Assembly: GCA_024234635.1 (NCBI GenBank)
Contig: JACKNX010000012.1
Span: forward strand, 62,001 to 126,000
Direction: 5' to 3'
DNA: 64,000 nt
Source: Pseudomonadales bacterium
GTDB taxonomy: Bacteria > Pseudomonadota > Gammaproteobacteria > Pseudomonadales > Azotimanducaceae
Position 1 is the first letter of the stretch. Every line of letters starts with the position of its first letter. Below the pieces are notes generated by a model. The model made no database searches and was not told the DNA's origin. It was given only the letters and a program-made list of their open reading frames with translations. Positions 9,728 to 18,686 of the stretch are shown here, in pieces. The position numbers and the translations under genes were made by a program.

Positions 9728-10067
9728 CGACTATCCAGGGCTTGCGGCGGGGAATATCGCGCGCCTCTTCAGGGCACGCGACGGCGCGCGAGTGTAGCGG
9801 AACTGACCCTGCATGGCGATCCCTCCCCGCATCCCTCCCACCAATTGCCGGGGGCAACGGGGGCACAGACAGCACAGTGGATCGTCCGTCTCGGCGGATC
9901 ATCCGCTGGTCGGCGGGGAGATGGCGTCGCAGCAGCCGGCAACGCCGGTTTCCGCCCCCACGAAACCTGCAAGGCAAGGGGGCGCGCCACCCGTGCTCGA
10001 CCGGCAGGCCGCCCGGAAGACGGTCTGCCAGTCACCAACGGAAAGCCGCTGGCACTTCCCTCGTGGA
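9728..10067. other. Intergenic gap between lepA and mucD
   Basis: 340 bases without a convincing gene. Several long antisense frames cross it, but none has a protein signature. On the minus strand a TACACT -10-like hexamer near 9796 could serve lepA; no good -35 goes with it. A short inverted repeat (CCGGC GTT GCCGG, minus strand) downstream of mucD has no T-run and is not called as a terminator. Confidence 0.4.
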
Positions 10068-11462
10068 CTACTCCGGCACCCGCAGCGCCAGGAACACGGA
10101 ACTTCCGTTGCGTTGCACGAGCACCGGCACGGACTTCCCGGCGGGCAGGTTCTTCACCGCCTCGTCAAACGCCTTCACGGAGGAAATCACCACATTGTTC
10201 AGCCTCAGAATGATATCGCCGGGTTGTATGCCGGCGGCCTCTGCGACACCTGCAACACCGGTGACGCGCACGCCATGTTCAATACCCAGTTGTTCGAGCG
10301 CCGCCTCATCCAGGCTTTCGACCGACATCCCGATTGCATTCTGGCTTGCTTCGCCGGCGCCCGGGCCACCCGTCTCGCTTTCATCCGCAAGTTCGCCCAC
10401 CTTGAGCTTGATGACCTTGCGCTCGCCGTTGCGGACAACGTCAAGCTTGGCCTCGGCGCCCGCGGCGACACGCCCGACATAGTGCGGCAGTTCCGCCGAT
10501 CGCTCGATGGCATGGCCGTTGAACGCCGTAATGATGTCACCTTCCATCAGCCCGCCCTTGGCGGCGGGACTGTCGTCCAGCACCTTGGATACCAGGGCGC
10601 CGCGCGGCCGGTCGAGACCAAACGACTCCGCGAGATCCCGGTTCACTTCCTGGATGACCACGCCGAGCCAGCCCCGGCTGACGTGGCCGCTGTCGCGCAG
10701 TTGATTGACCACTTCCATGGCGACATCAATGGGGATCGAGAACGAAACGCCCATGAACCCCCCGGAATTCGAATAGATCTGCGAGTTGATACCCACCACC
10801 TCGCCAGCGAGGTTGAATAGCGGACCTCCGCTGTTACCTGGATTGATCGCAACGTCCGTCTGAATGAACGGAACATAGTTCTCGTTCTGCGCGGTAGGCA
10901 GGCTTCGACCCTTGGCGCTGACGATACCCGCGGTCACCGAGTAGTCGAAACCGAAAGGTGAGCCGATGGCCAGTACCCATTCGCCAACCTTCAGTTTCTC
11001 CGAACTGCCCAGCTTGACGACCGGCAAGTCTTCCGCCTTCACACGCAGCAGCGCGAGATCGGACCGCCGGTCACTGCCGACAACTTCCGCATCGAGTTCC
11101 CGCCGATCGCTCAGACGTACCTTGATGCTGTCCGCCTCCTCCACGACGTGGTAATTGGTCAGTACATAGCCATCCTTGTCGATGATGAAACCCGAGCCCA
11201 GAGAGCGGGACTCGCGTTCGCGCGGCGGGTACTGATCGGGCGGGAAGAACCGCCGGAAGAATTCGTCCATGTCGCGATTGCGTGACGGACCACGCCGCAC
11301 GACTTCCTTTCTTTCGGTGGAGATATTCACCACGGCGGGAGAATTGGCTTCCACCAGGCGCGTGAAATCCGGCAGGCCGTCCGCCCGGACGAACGGCGCG
11401 AACAGCAGCAGGACAGCCAGCAGGCTGGCGCCGGTACGCGCGTGAAGCATTAATCTTGTCAT
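10068..11462 (-). CDS. mucD: Periplasmic serine endoprotease DegP/MucD family
   Basis: HtrA-type protease/chaperone for misfolded envelope proteins; 464 residues. A signal peptide (about 1-27, ending FVRA) is followed by a trypsin-like domain with His in TNYHVVEE, Asp in RSDLALLRV and Ser in NPGNSGGPLF, then two PDZ domains with the loops RGWLGVVIQE and QPGDIILRLN. The frame continues to 11537, but the ATG at 11462 has AAGGA upstream and begins the signal peptide. It ends the rpoE-rseABC cluster, as in pseudomonads, and probably responds to the same sigma factor. Confidence 0.95.
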   Translation of the reverse strand: MTRLMLHARTGASLLAVLLLFAPFVRADGLPDFTRLVEANSPAVVNISTERKEVVRRGPSRNRDMDEFFRRFFPPDQYPPRERESRSLGSGFIIDKDGYVLTNYHVVEEADSIKVRLSDRRELDAEVVGSDRRSDLALLRVKAEDLPVVKLGSSEKLKVGEWVLAIGSPFGFDYSVTAGIVSAKGRSLPTAQNENYVPFIQTDVAINPGNSGGPLFNLAGEVVGINSQIYSNSGGFMGVSFSIPIDVAMEVVNQLRDSGHVSRGWLGVVIQEVNRDLAESFGLDRPRGALVSKVLDDSPAAKGGLMEGDIITAFNGHAIERSAELPHYVGRVAAGAEAKLDVVRNGERKVIKLKVGELADESETGGPGAGEASQNAIGMSVESLDEAALEQLGIEHGVRVTGVAGVAEAAGIQPGDIILRLNNVVISSVKAFDEAVKNLPAGKSVPVLVQRNGSSVFLALRVPE

Positions 11463-11511
11463 CGGTTGTCCTTCATGTAGATCAAGGTAGTCAGGTGGAA
11501 TACGGAGTGTG

Positions 11512-12000
11512 TCAACCACCACCCTGTTCCCGCGCACGGTATCCGGACTGGCAGGCGTTCGTCACCGCCGGCCCCTGGGCGGACGCATCCATGGCTACCC
11601 GCAGCGCGGCCAGCAGGGAAGTGCGGCTGGTCGAGAGCCGCCGCACGGCCAGCTTCATGCCCCCGAAACAGCCAATCCCCCCGGCCAGCGCGGCGAGGCC
11701 GTCGCCGAGGCCGGCGGACGTCGCCGCCAGTGTCGCCAGGATAACTGCGGCCAGGGGCAGACCATACAGAGTCAGGTGGACCTCATTCAACGCGCGGCGT
11801 CCCCAGGCGAGATGCGCAATCCCATCGGGCGCATCTACCGCAATCGGTTCGGGTCCATCGAGCTCGAGTTCCGGGGTCACGCGACTGGCACACCGCAATA
11901 CACACGCCGCGCATTCTGACCGGGGTAATCTGAACATTCGCTGACCGTTTGCATCTGTAACAAGCTCACCAGTGCGTTGCAACAAGTCAGCGGTTACCAC
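11512..12000 (-). CDS. rseC: SoxR-reducing system protein RseC family
   Basis: Inner-membrane protein, 162 residues, with a cysteine cluster (SECAACVLRC at about 28-37) before two membrane spans (about 75-95 and 97-113). RseC homologues modulate RseA/sigma-E and help reduce SoxR (family knowledge). Start is GTG at 12000, 14 bases inside the 3' end of rseB. The C-terminal 40 residues are polar and poorly conserved in appearance. Confidence 0.88.
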   Translation of the reverse strand: MVTADLLQRTGELVTDANGQRMFRLPRSECAACVLRCASRVTPELELDGPEPIAVDAPDGIAHLAWGRRALNEVHLTLYGLPLAAVILATLAATSAGLGDGLAALAGGIGCFGGMKLAVRRLSTSRTSLLAALRVAMDASAQGPAVTNACQSGYRAREQGGG

Positions 12001-12970
12001 TGCGCAGCCTCATGCCATTCAGGATCCGTCGCGCCGTCAAGGGCGGTATTTCGCCAACCACCGTGACGATACCCTGCTTGCCCTCGCCCGCTTCCACCAG
12101 CTGGTCGACGACGACCGTCGCCCCCCGCCGCGACTCCATGCCCGTCTCCACACCCTGGACGGCGGGCTCGACATAAATGCTGAAACTGGCGAGGCCATCA
12201 TCGTACATGGCAACGTCCGGACGCACGACAGGGGCGCCAGGCTGATCGGCACCACGCAGCGTCAGCCGGAAGCCCGGAGGAATCCAGGTCGCTTCCCAGT
12301 CGAGCTGTCCGTCCTGTCCGCCAGGAGCTTCGGTTCCGCCAGGTGCGGTCGCAGACACCCGCGCTTCCGCCGGCGGCGATTCCGGCAACTTCACCTGGTC
12401 ACCCAGGCGCAGCTCGCTGAGTTCGAAGACGTCGAGATGACGTCCGTTTGCCGCCGTGGTTTCACCCCGCAGCGGGAGCGCCGTGGCCGCGTCGAGCCAG
12501 ATCCGGCGGGCATACCGATGGTCGTCTCTCGGCGCGAAGGCGATGCAGACCGCCGGGCGGTCGGCAACCCGCTCCGCGCTGGCAAGTGAAACGTCGTAGA
12601 TGTCCATCGATGGCACACCGCGTATCAGCGATTGCACGAACGGGTACGCGAAGGGCGCATCGGCGCCAGCCACCGCATCGCCCCCGGACTGCCGGAAGGT
12701 GCTCAACCGGTCACCGTCACGTCGCAGTTGCACCCAGTCGCCACGCTGGGGCTCGACAACCTCATGAACACCATCCGCACCAAATACGTGCACGATGCGG
12801 GCAACGGCAAGATCCTCACCATCCATCCAGCTCAGTCGACCGGCGTAGGAAACCTGCCGTTCGGCCTCCCGCATGCGCTGCAACCAATCGAGTACCTGAC
12901 CGTCGGCGAAAACCCACTGCATCGCCAGCATACCAAGCAGGACCACCACGCTGCGCAGGAAACCGCTCAT
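11987..12970 (-). CDS. rseB: Sigma-E factor regulatory protein RseB/MucB
   Basis: Periplasmic protein that binds RseA and protects it from DegS until lipids or LPS signals release it; 327 residues. Signal peptide about 1-22 (ends WVFA), then the LolA/LppX-like large domain and a smaller C-terminal domain. The start ATG overlaps the rseA stop by one base (TGATG), so the antisigma pair is translationally coupled. A polar insert (about 213-228, rich in Ala, Gly and Pro) separates the two domains. Confidence 0.93.
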   Translation of the reverse strand: MSGFLRSVVVLLGMLAMQWVFADGQVLDWLQRMREAERQVSYAGRLSWMDGEDLAVARIVHVFGADGVHEVVEPQRGDWVQLRRDGDRLSTFRQSGGDAVAGADAPFAYPFVQSLIRGVPSMDIYDVSLASAERVADRPAVCIAFAPRDDHRYARRIWLDAATALPLRGETTAANGRHLDVFELSELRLGDQVKLPESPPAEARVSATAPGGTEAPGGQDGQLDWEATWIPPGFRLTLRGADQPGAPVVRPDVAMYDDGLASFSIYVEPAVQGVETGMESRRGATVVVDQLVEAGEGKQGIVTVVGEIPPLTARRILNGMRLRSGNR

Positions 12971-13599
12971 CAGCGTGGGGCGACCCCGTCTCGCAGCTGG
13001 CTACTCTCTGACGCGGGTAACGCCAGCATGCGGGTTGCGGCAACCGGTCCGTAGCCGCTTGCCGCGGCCTGGCGCAGATGCATGCGCAGGTAGGCTTCAT
13101 GGCGACGCAGTGCCTCGTCACGCTGCAGTTCGGCTACCCCGTTTCCGCTGCTCACCCGCTGGGAGGCCGGTCCGTCGAACAACGGCACCACCGGTCGCTC
13201 GACAACTGCCAGGGAGGGCGTGGTCGTCGACGGCGCCACACCGGAAAAATAGACCGCAATTCCCGCGCCCAGCATCACCGTGGCCGCTATCGCCACTGAC
13301 CATCGCGACGTCGAGCGGCCGGATCGCGCTGGCAGCGGGGCTGGCGCAGCCGGGTCAGACACCAGCGCCGGCTCGTCCACCGCCAGGGCCTCGCGCACCC
13401 GTCGCCTCAGCGCCAGGGACGATGCGAGGACAGCCGCGTCGGCATCACCGCGCAGCGTGGCCTTGATCAGGCTGTAGCGCGCCCATGTGTCACGCAATTC
13501 GACATTTCGACTGGTCTCGTCCAACACCCGACGCAGGGTGAACTCGTCCGCTTCGCCATCCAGCACCGCGGAAAGTGCTTCTCGCAATTGTTCTGACAT
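12970..13599 (-). CDS. rseA: Anti-sigma-E factor RseA/MucA
   Basis: Membrane-bound antisigma factor; 209 residues. The N-terminal cytoplasmic domain (EQLREALSAVLDGEADEF) binds RpoE, one membrane span is at about 103-123 (VAIAATVMLGAGIAVYF), and a periplasmic tail interacts with RseB and is cut by DegS-type proteases. It follows rpoE after a 225-base gap that holds its own sigma-E-type promoter, an arrangement that would let the regulator be induced separately. Confidence 0.93.
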   Translation of the reverse strand: MSEQLREALSAVLDGEADEFTLRRVLDETSRNVELRDTWARYSLIKATLRGDADAAVLASSLALRRRVREALAVDEPALVSDPAAPAPLPARSGRSTSRWSVAIAATVMLGAGIAVYFSGVAPSTTTPSLAVVERPVVPLFDGPASQRVSSGNGVAELQRDEALRRHEAYLRMHLRQAAASGYGPVAATRMLALPASESSQLRDGVAPR

Positions 13600-13674
13600 C
13601 GTCTGCTACCCGGATCCGCCCTCTTCGCCGCCAATCGCCCGGCCGTCGGCGCGCACAATCGCCCACCGTATACG

Positions 13675-13703
13675 CTTTGGTTCATCACGCCCCTGCAAGT
13701 TCC
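13675..13703 (-). promoter_or_regulatory. Sigma-E (ECF)-type promoter for rseABC-mucD
   Basis: On the minus strand GGAACTT (13697-13703) is followed after 16 bases by CCAAA (within 13675-13680). The -35 matches the sigma-E/AlgU consensus fully and the -10 is close to TCCAA/TCAAA. Transcription would begin near 13668, about 70 bases before rseA. Called by inspection only. Confidence 0.6.
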
Positions 13704-13824
13704 CGAACGGTCCAAATCGACCGCGCAGGCGAGCGTCAACCCGCCTTTGAGGAAAAGGTCTGGCAAGGACCTTTCATCCGCCGGCAGCCATGCGTTGCCG
13801 GCTGCCCCCTACCCCGGTACACGC

Positions 13825-14475
13825 TCACGTCCGCGTCCCGCCTCGTCCCAGCAGCGGTCGCATGGCAACATCGATGGCCTCCCGGGCACGGAATATTCTC
13901 GATCGCACGGTGTTCACCGGGCATTCCAGAACCTGACCAATCTCTTCGTAGCTCAGGCCATCGAACTCGAACAACGTCACCGCCAGGCGCTGCTCCTCCG
14001 GTAGTGCCGCCAGCGCCTTGAAAATCACCGCCTGCAATTCATCGCGGGCGAGCAGCGACTCGGGATCGTCCAGATCCCACAGCGATTCCGGTACCGCCGT
14101 CGATTCCTCGTCTTCCATGGCAATCGTGCCTGGTCGGCGGTCTCTCGCCGCAAGGTGATGCTTCGCGGTGTTGACCGCAATCCGGTACATCCACGTGTAG
14201 AACTGGCTGTCACCGCGAAACTGTGGGAGCGCCCGGTATGCGCGAATGAACGCTTCCTGGGTGACATCGAGCGCATCTTCCGGATCCCGCACGTAGCGCA
14301 GCACCAGGTGATGAATGCGATGCTGATAGCGCGTAAACAGCAGGTCAAAGGCGAGACGGTCTCCCTTTTTGACCCGGCGTACCAGTTCCTTGTCCGTTTC
14401 CTGCGATACCGCCAAGCTGTCGGGCCGTCGTCTGCGAATAGTCTTCGGTGCACAAGCCCGCCGGTCTGACTGCAT
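13825..14475 (-). CDS. rpoE: RNA polymerase sigma-E factor (RpoE/AlgU)
   Basis: ECF sigma factor for envelope stress; 216 residues as given. Region 2 (RYQHRIHHLVLRYVRDPEDALDVTQEAFIRAYRAL, with FYTWMYRIAVNTAKHHL) and region 4 (LPEEQRLAVTLFEFDGLSYEEIG...VRSRIFRAREAI) are typical. Family members start near SQETDKELV, so the first 20-odd basic residues may not be translated; a TTG at 14415 is the nearest alternative. Neither start has a strong ribosome site. Divergent from nadB, as in Pseudomonas. Confidence 0.95.
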   Translation of the reverse strand: MQSDRRACAPKTIRRRRPDSLAVSQETDKELVRRVKKGDRLAFDLLFTRYQHRIHHLVLRYVRDPEDALDVTQEAFIRAYRALPQFRGDSQFYTWMYRIAVNTAKHHLAARDRRPGTIAMEDEESTAVPESLWDLDDPESLLARDELQAVIFKALAALPEEQRLAVTLFEFDGLSYEEIGQVLECPVNTVRSRIFRAREAIDVAMRPLLGRGGTRT

Positions 14476-14626
14476 GCCCGTCCGGGGACGGGCAACAGCA
14501 ACGCGGCTTGCGAGCGCCGCTATTCTGCCGTCCCTGACCAGCGGTTGCCAGAATTGCCCCCTTGCCAGTAACCCGCGGCGCGGTTAAGCATGTCATCCCT
14601 TGCTACCGTATCGACCGGCACCTCCC

Positions 14627-16249
14627 ATGAACCAGCGCTTCTCCACGGACATTCTCATCATCGGCGGAGGTGCTGCCGGTCTCTCAGCCGCGCTCCATCT
14701 GGCGCCACACGCCCGGGTGACAGTCCTGTGCAAAGGCGAAATCGGCTCTGCATCATCGCACTGGGCACAGGGCGGGATCGCGGCGGTAACCAGCGAAGAG
14801 GACAGTCTGGAAGCACACGTCCAGGACACATTGCGAGCCGGCGCGGGGTTGTGCGACGAACGGGCTGTGGGATTTACGGTCGAAAATGCCCCGGCCGCCA
14901 TCCGCTCGCTGGTGGAATGGGGTGTCACGTTCGATACGGAAAACAATCACTGGCACCTCACCCGTGAGGGCGGACACTCCTTCCGGCGCATCCTGCATGT
15001 GGCGGATGCCACCGGAAAGGCAATCACCGAAACACTCATGCAGCGGGTGCTCGATCACGAGAACATCCAGTTCTTCAACGACCGCATCGCCATCGACGTG
15101 ATCAACCGGTCACGACTCGGCCGATATTCCAGTCGCTGCGCCGGCGCCTACGTCCTCAATCGCAGCACCGGCCACGTGGAAGTGTTCCAGGCCCGGTTCG
15201 TGATTCTCGCCACCGGCGGCGCCAGCAAGGTCTACCTGTACACCAGCAACCCGGACAGCTCCACCGGTGACGGCATCGCCATGGCCTGGCGCGCGGGCTG
15301 CCGGGTGGCGAACATGGAGTTCAACCAGTTTCACCCCACCTGCCTCTACCACCCGCACGCCAAGTCGTTTCTTATCTCCGAAGCCGTACGCGGGGAAGGC
15401 GGCGTGCTGAAACTGAAGAACGGCCGACGATTCATGGATCGCTACCACGAACTCGGCGAGCTTGCTCCGCGCGACATCGTCGCTCGCGCCATCGACCACG
15501 AGATGAAACGTACCGGTGCGGACTGCGTCTACCTGGACATCAGCCACCGGCCGCCGGAGTTCATCCGCGCACACTTCCCGACCATTTCCGCGCGCTGCAT
15601 GGAATTTGGCATCGACATCACGCGGGATCCCATTCCCGTCGTCCCCGCCGCGCACTACACCTGCGGCGGCGTGGTGGTGGACGAATGTGGCGGCACGGAC
15701 GTGCCGGGGCTGTATGCCATCGGCGAAGTCAGTTGCACGGGATTGCACGGCGCCAACCGGCTGGCAAGCAACTCACTGCTCGAATGCCTGGTTTACGCGC
15801 GCTCCTGCGCCGACCATATTCGTGGCCTGCTGCACCTGCCGGAGGAACTGGTCCGCATTCCCCACTGGGACGAATCCAAGGTCGTCGACTCCGACGAAGA
15901 CGTGGTCATTGCGCACAACTGGGACGAATTGCGACGGTTCATGTGGGACTACGTCGGCATCGTGCGCACCAGCAAACGGCTGGAGCGGGCACAGCGACGG
16001 CTCGATCTGCTCAAGCAGGAGATCAACGAGTACTACCGCCACTACCGGGTGTCCAACGATTTGCTGGAACTACGCAATCTCATCACCGTTGCCGAACTCA
16101 TCGTCCGCTGCGCAACCGCCCGCCGGGAGAGTCGCGGCCTGCACTACACGCTGGACTACCCGGAGCTGTTGCAGGAAGCCGAAGACACCATCCTGTTCCC
16201 GGGCTCGATGGAACACCTCACCGTGTTGCGACCCGACGGCTCCGGCTGA
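14627..16249 (+). CDS. nadB: L-aspartate oxidase
   Basis: FAD enzyme converting L-aspartate to iminoaspartate, the first step of de novo NAD synthesis; 540 residues, the E. coli length. N-terminal FAD motif LIIGGGAAGLSAAL, succinate dehydrogenase-like capping domain with SSHWAQGGIAAV, substrate residues in EFNQFHPT and GGVVVDECGGT, and the C-terminal helical domain. A TTG at 14600 is in frame, but the ATG at 14627 gives the normal N-terminus. The partners nadA and nadC are not in the window. Confidence 0.96.
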   Translation: MNQRFSTDILIIGGGAAGLSAALHLAPHARVTVLCKGEIGSASSHWAQGGIAAVTSEEDSLEAHVQDTLRAGAGLCDERAVGFTVENAPAAIRSLVEWGVTFDTENNHWHLTREGGHSFRRILHVADATGKAITETLMQRVLDHENIQFFNDRIAIDVINRSRLGRYSSRCAGAYVLNRSTGHVEVFQARFVILATGGASKVYLYTSNPDSSTGDGIAMAWRAGCRVANMEFNQFHPTCLYHPHAKSFLISEAVRGEGGVLKLKNGRRFMDRYHELGELAPRDIVARAIDHEMKRTGADCVYLDISHRPPEFIRAHFPTISARCMEFGIDITRDPIPVVPAAHYTCGGVVVDECGGTDVPGLYAIGEVSCTGLHGANRLASNSLLECLVYARSCADHIRGLLHLPEELVRIPHWDESKVVDSDEDVVIAHNWDELRRFMWDYVGIVRTSKRLERAQRRLDLLKQEINEYYRHYRVSNDLLELRNLITVAELIVRCATARRESRGLHYTLDYPELLQEAEDTILFPGSMEHLTVLRPDGSG

Positions 16250-16260
16250 GGCGGGTGAAC

Positions 16261-16285
16261 GTGGCCGCGCAGCGACGCGGCTCAC
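16261..16285. terminator. Hairpin between convergent nadB and ygfX
   Basis: GTGGCCGCG (16261-16269) pairs with CGCGGCTCAC (16276-16285) with one bulged base and a six-base loop. There is no T-run, so it is only a candidate bidirectional transcription end. Confidence 0.35.
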
Positions 16286-16608
16286 AACAACCCCGCCAAC
16301 TGCTCCCGCACACCCCGACGGAGCGCCGCAAATTCAGCGGCCGGCAGCTCGTCGGCGAACACCCAATCCACGGTACCGTCGTACCGACGCACCGCCAGGC
16401 TGCGCGGATAGAGCCGGATTTCGCACACCTGTGCCAACGGGATGTGCAGGCGATACCGGGACCAGCGCGGGGCATTGGCTTCCCCCCACAACAGCAGCAA
16501 CGCCGCGCCGCAGGCACCGAACCACAACCAGGCACCCGCGGCCAGCACCGCGCACAAAAGGGCGAACCAGCGGCGACGGCTTCGGCCACGCAGAAGCACA
16601 ACGGTCAT
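16282..16608 (-). CDS. YgfX-like membrane protein
   Basis: A 108-residue basic protein with two adjacent hydrophobic spans (about 15-45, including WFALLCAVLAAGAWLWFG) and a C-terminal soluble part (IRLYPRSLAVRRYDGTVDW). Size, topology and position directly after sdhE match YgfX/CptA, a membrane protein usually encoded with SdhE. Sequence similarity is weak, so context carries the call. A GTG at 16632 is the alternative start; ATG at 16608 fits the family better. Confidence 0.6.
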   Translation of the reverse strand: MTVVLLRGRSRRRWFALLCAVLAAGAWLWFGACGAALLLLWGEANAPRWSRYRLHIPLAQVCEIRLYPRSLAVRRYDGTVDWVFADELPAAEFAALRRGVREQLAGLL

Positions 16609-16665
16609 GGGAAAACGCCGCGCCCGGCGCACCGCATCGCGCGCCGGAGCAGGAGCGATCGACGC

Positions 16666-16965
16666 CTACGGCATCGCCCCGTGCGCGATGATGCGTTCGA
16701 CCACCGCGCGCACAGCGGGATCGTCAGGTTCCTCCCGCCCCTGCAGCCAGTCGAACAGCTGCCAGTCTTCGCATTCCAGCATGTCGGCATACACCGCCTG
16801 ATCAGCCGGTGAGAGCGTATCGAAACATGCCTCCACGAACGGCAGGAGCCGAAACTCCAGCTCGAGCATGCCGCGGCGGCTGCGCCAGTACACGCGCTGA
16901 CGCCTGTCGTGCGCCTCGCCGGCACTCTCATCCTCACGGGCCTGCCGCCCATCGTCACTGCACAT
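16666..16965 (-). CDS. sdhE: FAD assembly factor SdhE (YgfY)
   Basis: Small protein that promotes covalent attachment of FAD to succinate dehydrogenase and fumarate reductase flavoprotein subunits; 99 residues. The signature RRGMLELE is at about 30-37 and the later acidic block YADMLECEDWQLFDWL aligns with E. coli SdhE. The N-terminal 25 residues are an extra polar stretch. It sits 57 bases before ygfX on the same strand, and divergent from ygfZ. Confidence 0.9.
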   Translation of the reverse strand: MCSDDGRQAREDESAGEAHDRRQRVYWRSRRGMLELEFRLLPFVEACFDTLSPADQAVYADMLECEDWQLFDWLQGREEPDDPAVRAVVERIIAHGAMP

Positions 16966-16979
16966 CGCACTACCTTGCC

Positions 16980-17007
16980 GTTAGACTGCGGTCCGCATGA
17001 TAGTCAA
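16980..17007 (-). promoter_or_regulatory. Possible sigma-70 promoter for sdhE-ygfX
   Basis: Minus strand TTGACT (17002-17007), 16 bases, TCTAAC (16980-16985). The -35 is good and the -10 is moderate. It lies in the 63-base divergent gap between sdhE and ygfZ. Confidence 0.4.
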
Positions 17008-17028
17008 TGTCCGCTGCGTGAGTGAGCC

Positions 17029-17778
17029 ATGACCGAATCGACACTGCAAATCGACGACCTGGCCGTACTGTTGTTCCACGGACCGGAGTCCGGCCGCTTT
17101 CTTCAGGGCTACCTGACGTGCGATACCGCGGAACTGGGAGAGCACTGGCAGCTGACCGCCCTGTGCAACCTGCAGGGGCGCGTGGTTGTCAGCGGTTGGG
17201 CGCGTCGTCATGACGAGGGTGTGGAGCTGCTTGTACATCGGGAAATGGCCGAGGCCACGCTGACGTTTCTCTCTCCATACCTGCGCCTGGCGCGCGCGCG
17301 CGCGAGCCTTCGGGAAAACGTGGCGATTACGCTGCGGATGCCAACCGGGGAAGACGCCCCTCTGGAGTTCAGCATCGGCGCCGCCTCAGGCGCATCGTCA
17401 CACGCGGACGACAACCGGCTTTTGAGCCTGCTCTGCTTGCGGCGGGTCGTGCTCATCCGCGCCGCCACCTCCGCTCGCTTTCTGCCCCAGGCGCTCGGCC
17501 TTGTGGCCGCGGGCGCCGTCGCATTCGACAAGGGCTGCTACCTCGGCCAGGAAGTTGTGGCGCGCGCCCAGCACCGCGGTCAGGTGAAGCGCCATCTGCA
17601 GCTCACCGCAGCCCCAACCGATCCCCAACCGACCCTCGGCGAACGCTACAGGGATCCGGTAACCGGCATCGAGGGGGATCTCGTGCAGACCAGTTCCGCC
17701 GGCTGCCTCGTCGTGAGTCGCGGCAATACCGAATCCGCACCCGATTCACAGGCGGACGAGGCACACATCACAAGCTGA
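17029..17778 (+). CDS. ygfZ: Folate-binding protein YgfZ
   Basis: Tetrahydrofolate-dependent protein related to the glycine-cleavage T-protein that supports Fe-S cluster repair and tRNA thiomethylation; 249 residues. The family signature K-G-C-Y-L-G-Q-E occurs in FDKGCYLGQEVVARAQHRG at about 166-184, with the functional cysteine. It is shorter than the E. coli protein (326) and the C-terminal barrel is reduced. The C-terminal residues after GDLVQTSSAG are divergent. Divergent from sdhE. Confidence 0.88.
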   Translation: MTESTLQIDDLAVLLFHGPESGRFLQGYLTCDTAELGEHWQLTALCNLQGRVVVSGWARRHDEGVELLVHREMAEATLTFLSPYLRLARARASLRENVAITLRMPTGEDAPLEFSIGAASGASSHADDNRLLSLLCLRRVVLIRAATSARFLPQALGLVAAGAVAFDKGCYLGQEVVARAQHRGQVKRHLQLTAAPTDPQPTLGERYRDPVTGIEGDLVQTSSAGCLVVSRGNTESAPDSQADEAHITS

Positions 17779-17812
17779 GTGACCGGCCCGGTCACCGCCA
17801 ACCCCTGCTGGC

Positions 17813-17818
17813 TATACT
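17813..17818 (+). promoter_or_regulatory. -10 element upstream of the HDOD gene
   Basis: TATACT 32 bases before the ATG of the HDOD gene. No recognisable -35 hexamer lies at 16-18 bases, so this is a weak call. Confidence 0.35.
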
Positions 17819-17849
17819 TCGTACTGACTGACACGGAGTCACTCTCCCC

Positions 17850-18686
17850 ATGACGGATCTCGCGCAGGCCATCGAAACTGAACTGCAGGAAGCCGCTGAA
17901 AGCGACGAACTGGAACTGCCCACCCTTCCCGAAGTGGCATTGCGTATCCGCGATGTCGCCTCGGACCGCAACGTGTCCGGTACTTCCCTGGCCGCGGTTG
18001 TCGCCGAGGATCCGGTGCTGACCGCGCAGCTGATGCGCGTTGCCAATTCACCCATGTTCCGCGCGGTAAAACCTATCGATGATCTGCAGATGGCCATCAG
18101 CCGCATCGGCGTGGAATACGCGGCGAACCTGGCCACCGGCCTCGCCATGCAGCACATGTTCCAGGCCACTTCGGAGCTCATCGACCGCAAGTTGCGGGAA
18201 ACATGGAGCCATGCCGTGGATATCGCCGCCATCTGTGGCGTGCTGGCGCGCAGCTTCACCGACCTCGCCTCCGACCAGGCGACACTGGCCGGTCTCACCC
18301 ACAGCATCGGCGTGCTGCCGATCCTGTCCTGGGCCGAGCACAACGACCACCTGGTGGAGGACGAGGCGATCCTGAACCGGGTGATCGAAAGCAGCCACGG
18401 CAGTATCGGCACCATGATCCTGACACGCTGGAATTTCCCGCCCGAGCTGGCAAGCATTCCGTCTCAGCTGACCCGCTGGGACCGCGAGGTTGCCGACTCG
18501 GACTTCACCGATCTGGTCCAGATCGCCACGCTGCAGTCCGTGGTCGGCACGGAGCACCCACTGACGCAACTGGACTGGTCCGAGGTATCTGCGTTCAGCC
18601 GTCTCGGTCTGGACCCGGACAGTGCCCGTGAAACGCTGGACTCCTTCCGCGATGCATTTGACATGGCGCGGGAGATCTATCACTAA
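17850..18686 (+). CDS. HDOD domain protein
   Basis: 278-residue cytosolic protein made almost entirely of an HDOD domain (about 20-225): LPTLPEVALRIRDVASD, then DPVLTAQLMRVANSPMFR and the helix pair around WSHAVDIAAICGVLARSF. The HD metal residues are replaced, as is normal for HDOD. Such proteins act in signalling, often with c-di-GMP, chemotaxis or quorum systems; no output domain is attached here and no partner is adjacent, so the role is open. The TAA is followed at once by repeat copy 1. Confidence 0.88.
   Translation: MTDLAQAIETELQEAAESDELELPTLPEVALRIRDVASDRNVSGTSLAAVVAEDPVLTAQLMRVANSPMFRAVKPIDDLQMAISRIGVEYAANLATGLAMQHMFQATSELIDRKLRETWSHAVDIAAICGVLARSFTDLASDQATLAGLTHSIGVLPILSWAEHNDHLVEDEAILNRVIESSHGSIGTMILTRWNFPPELASIPSQLTRWDREVADSDFTDLVQIATLQSVVGTEHPLTQLDWSEVSAFSRLGLDPDSARETLDSFRDAFDMAREIYH

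Noticed and set aside
9780..9820. lepA promoter with TACACT
   Set aside because: The -10 is only moderate and no -35 stands at the right distance, so it is not listed as a promoter.
7790..10213. 807-codon open frame on the plus strand
   Set aside because: It is antisense to lepB and lepA, both of which carry full family motifs. Its composition (His/Arg-rich) is that of a mirror frame in GC-rich DNA.
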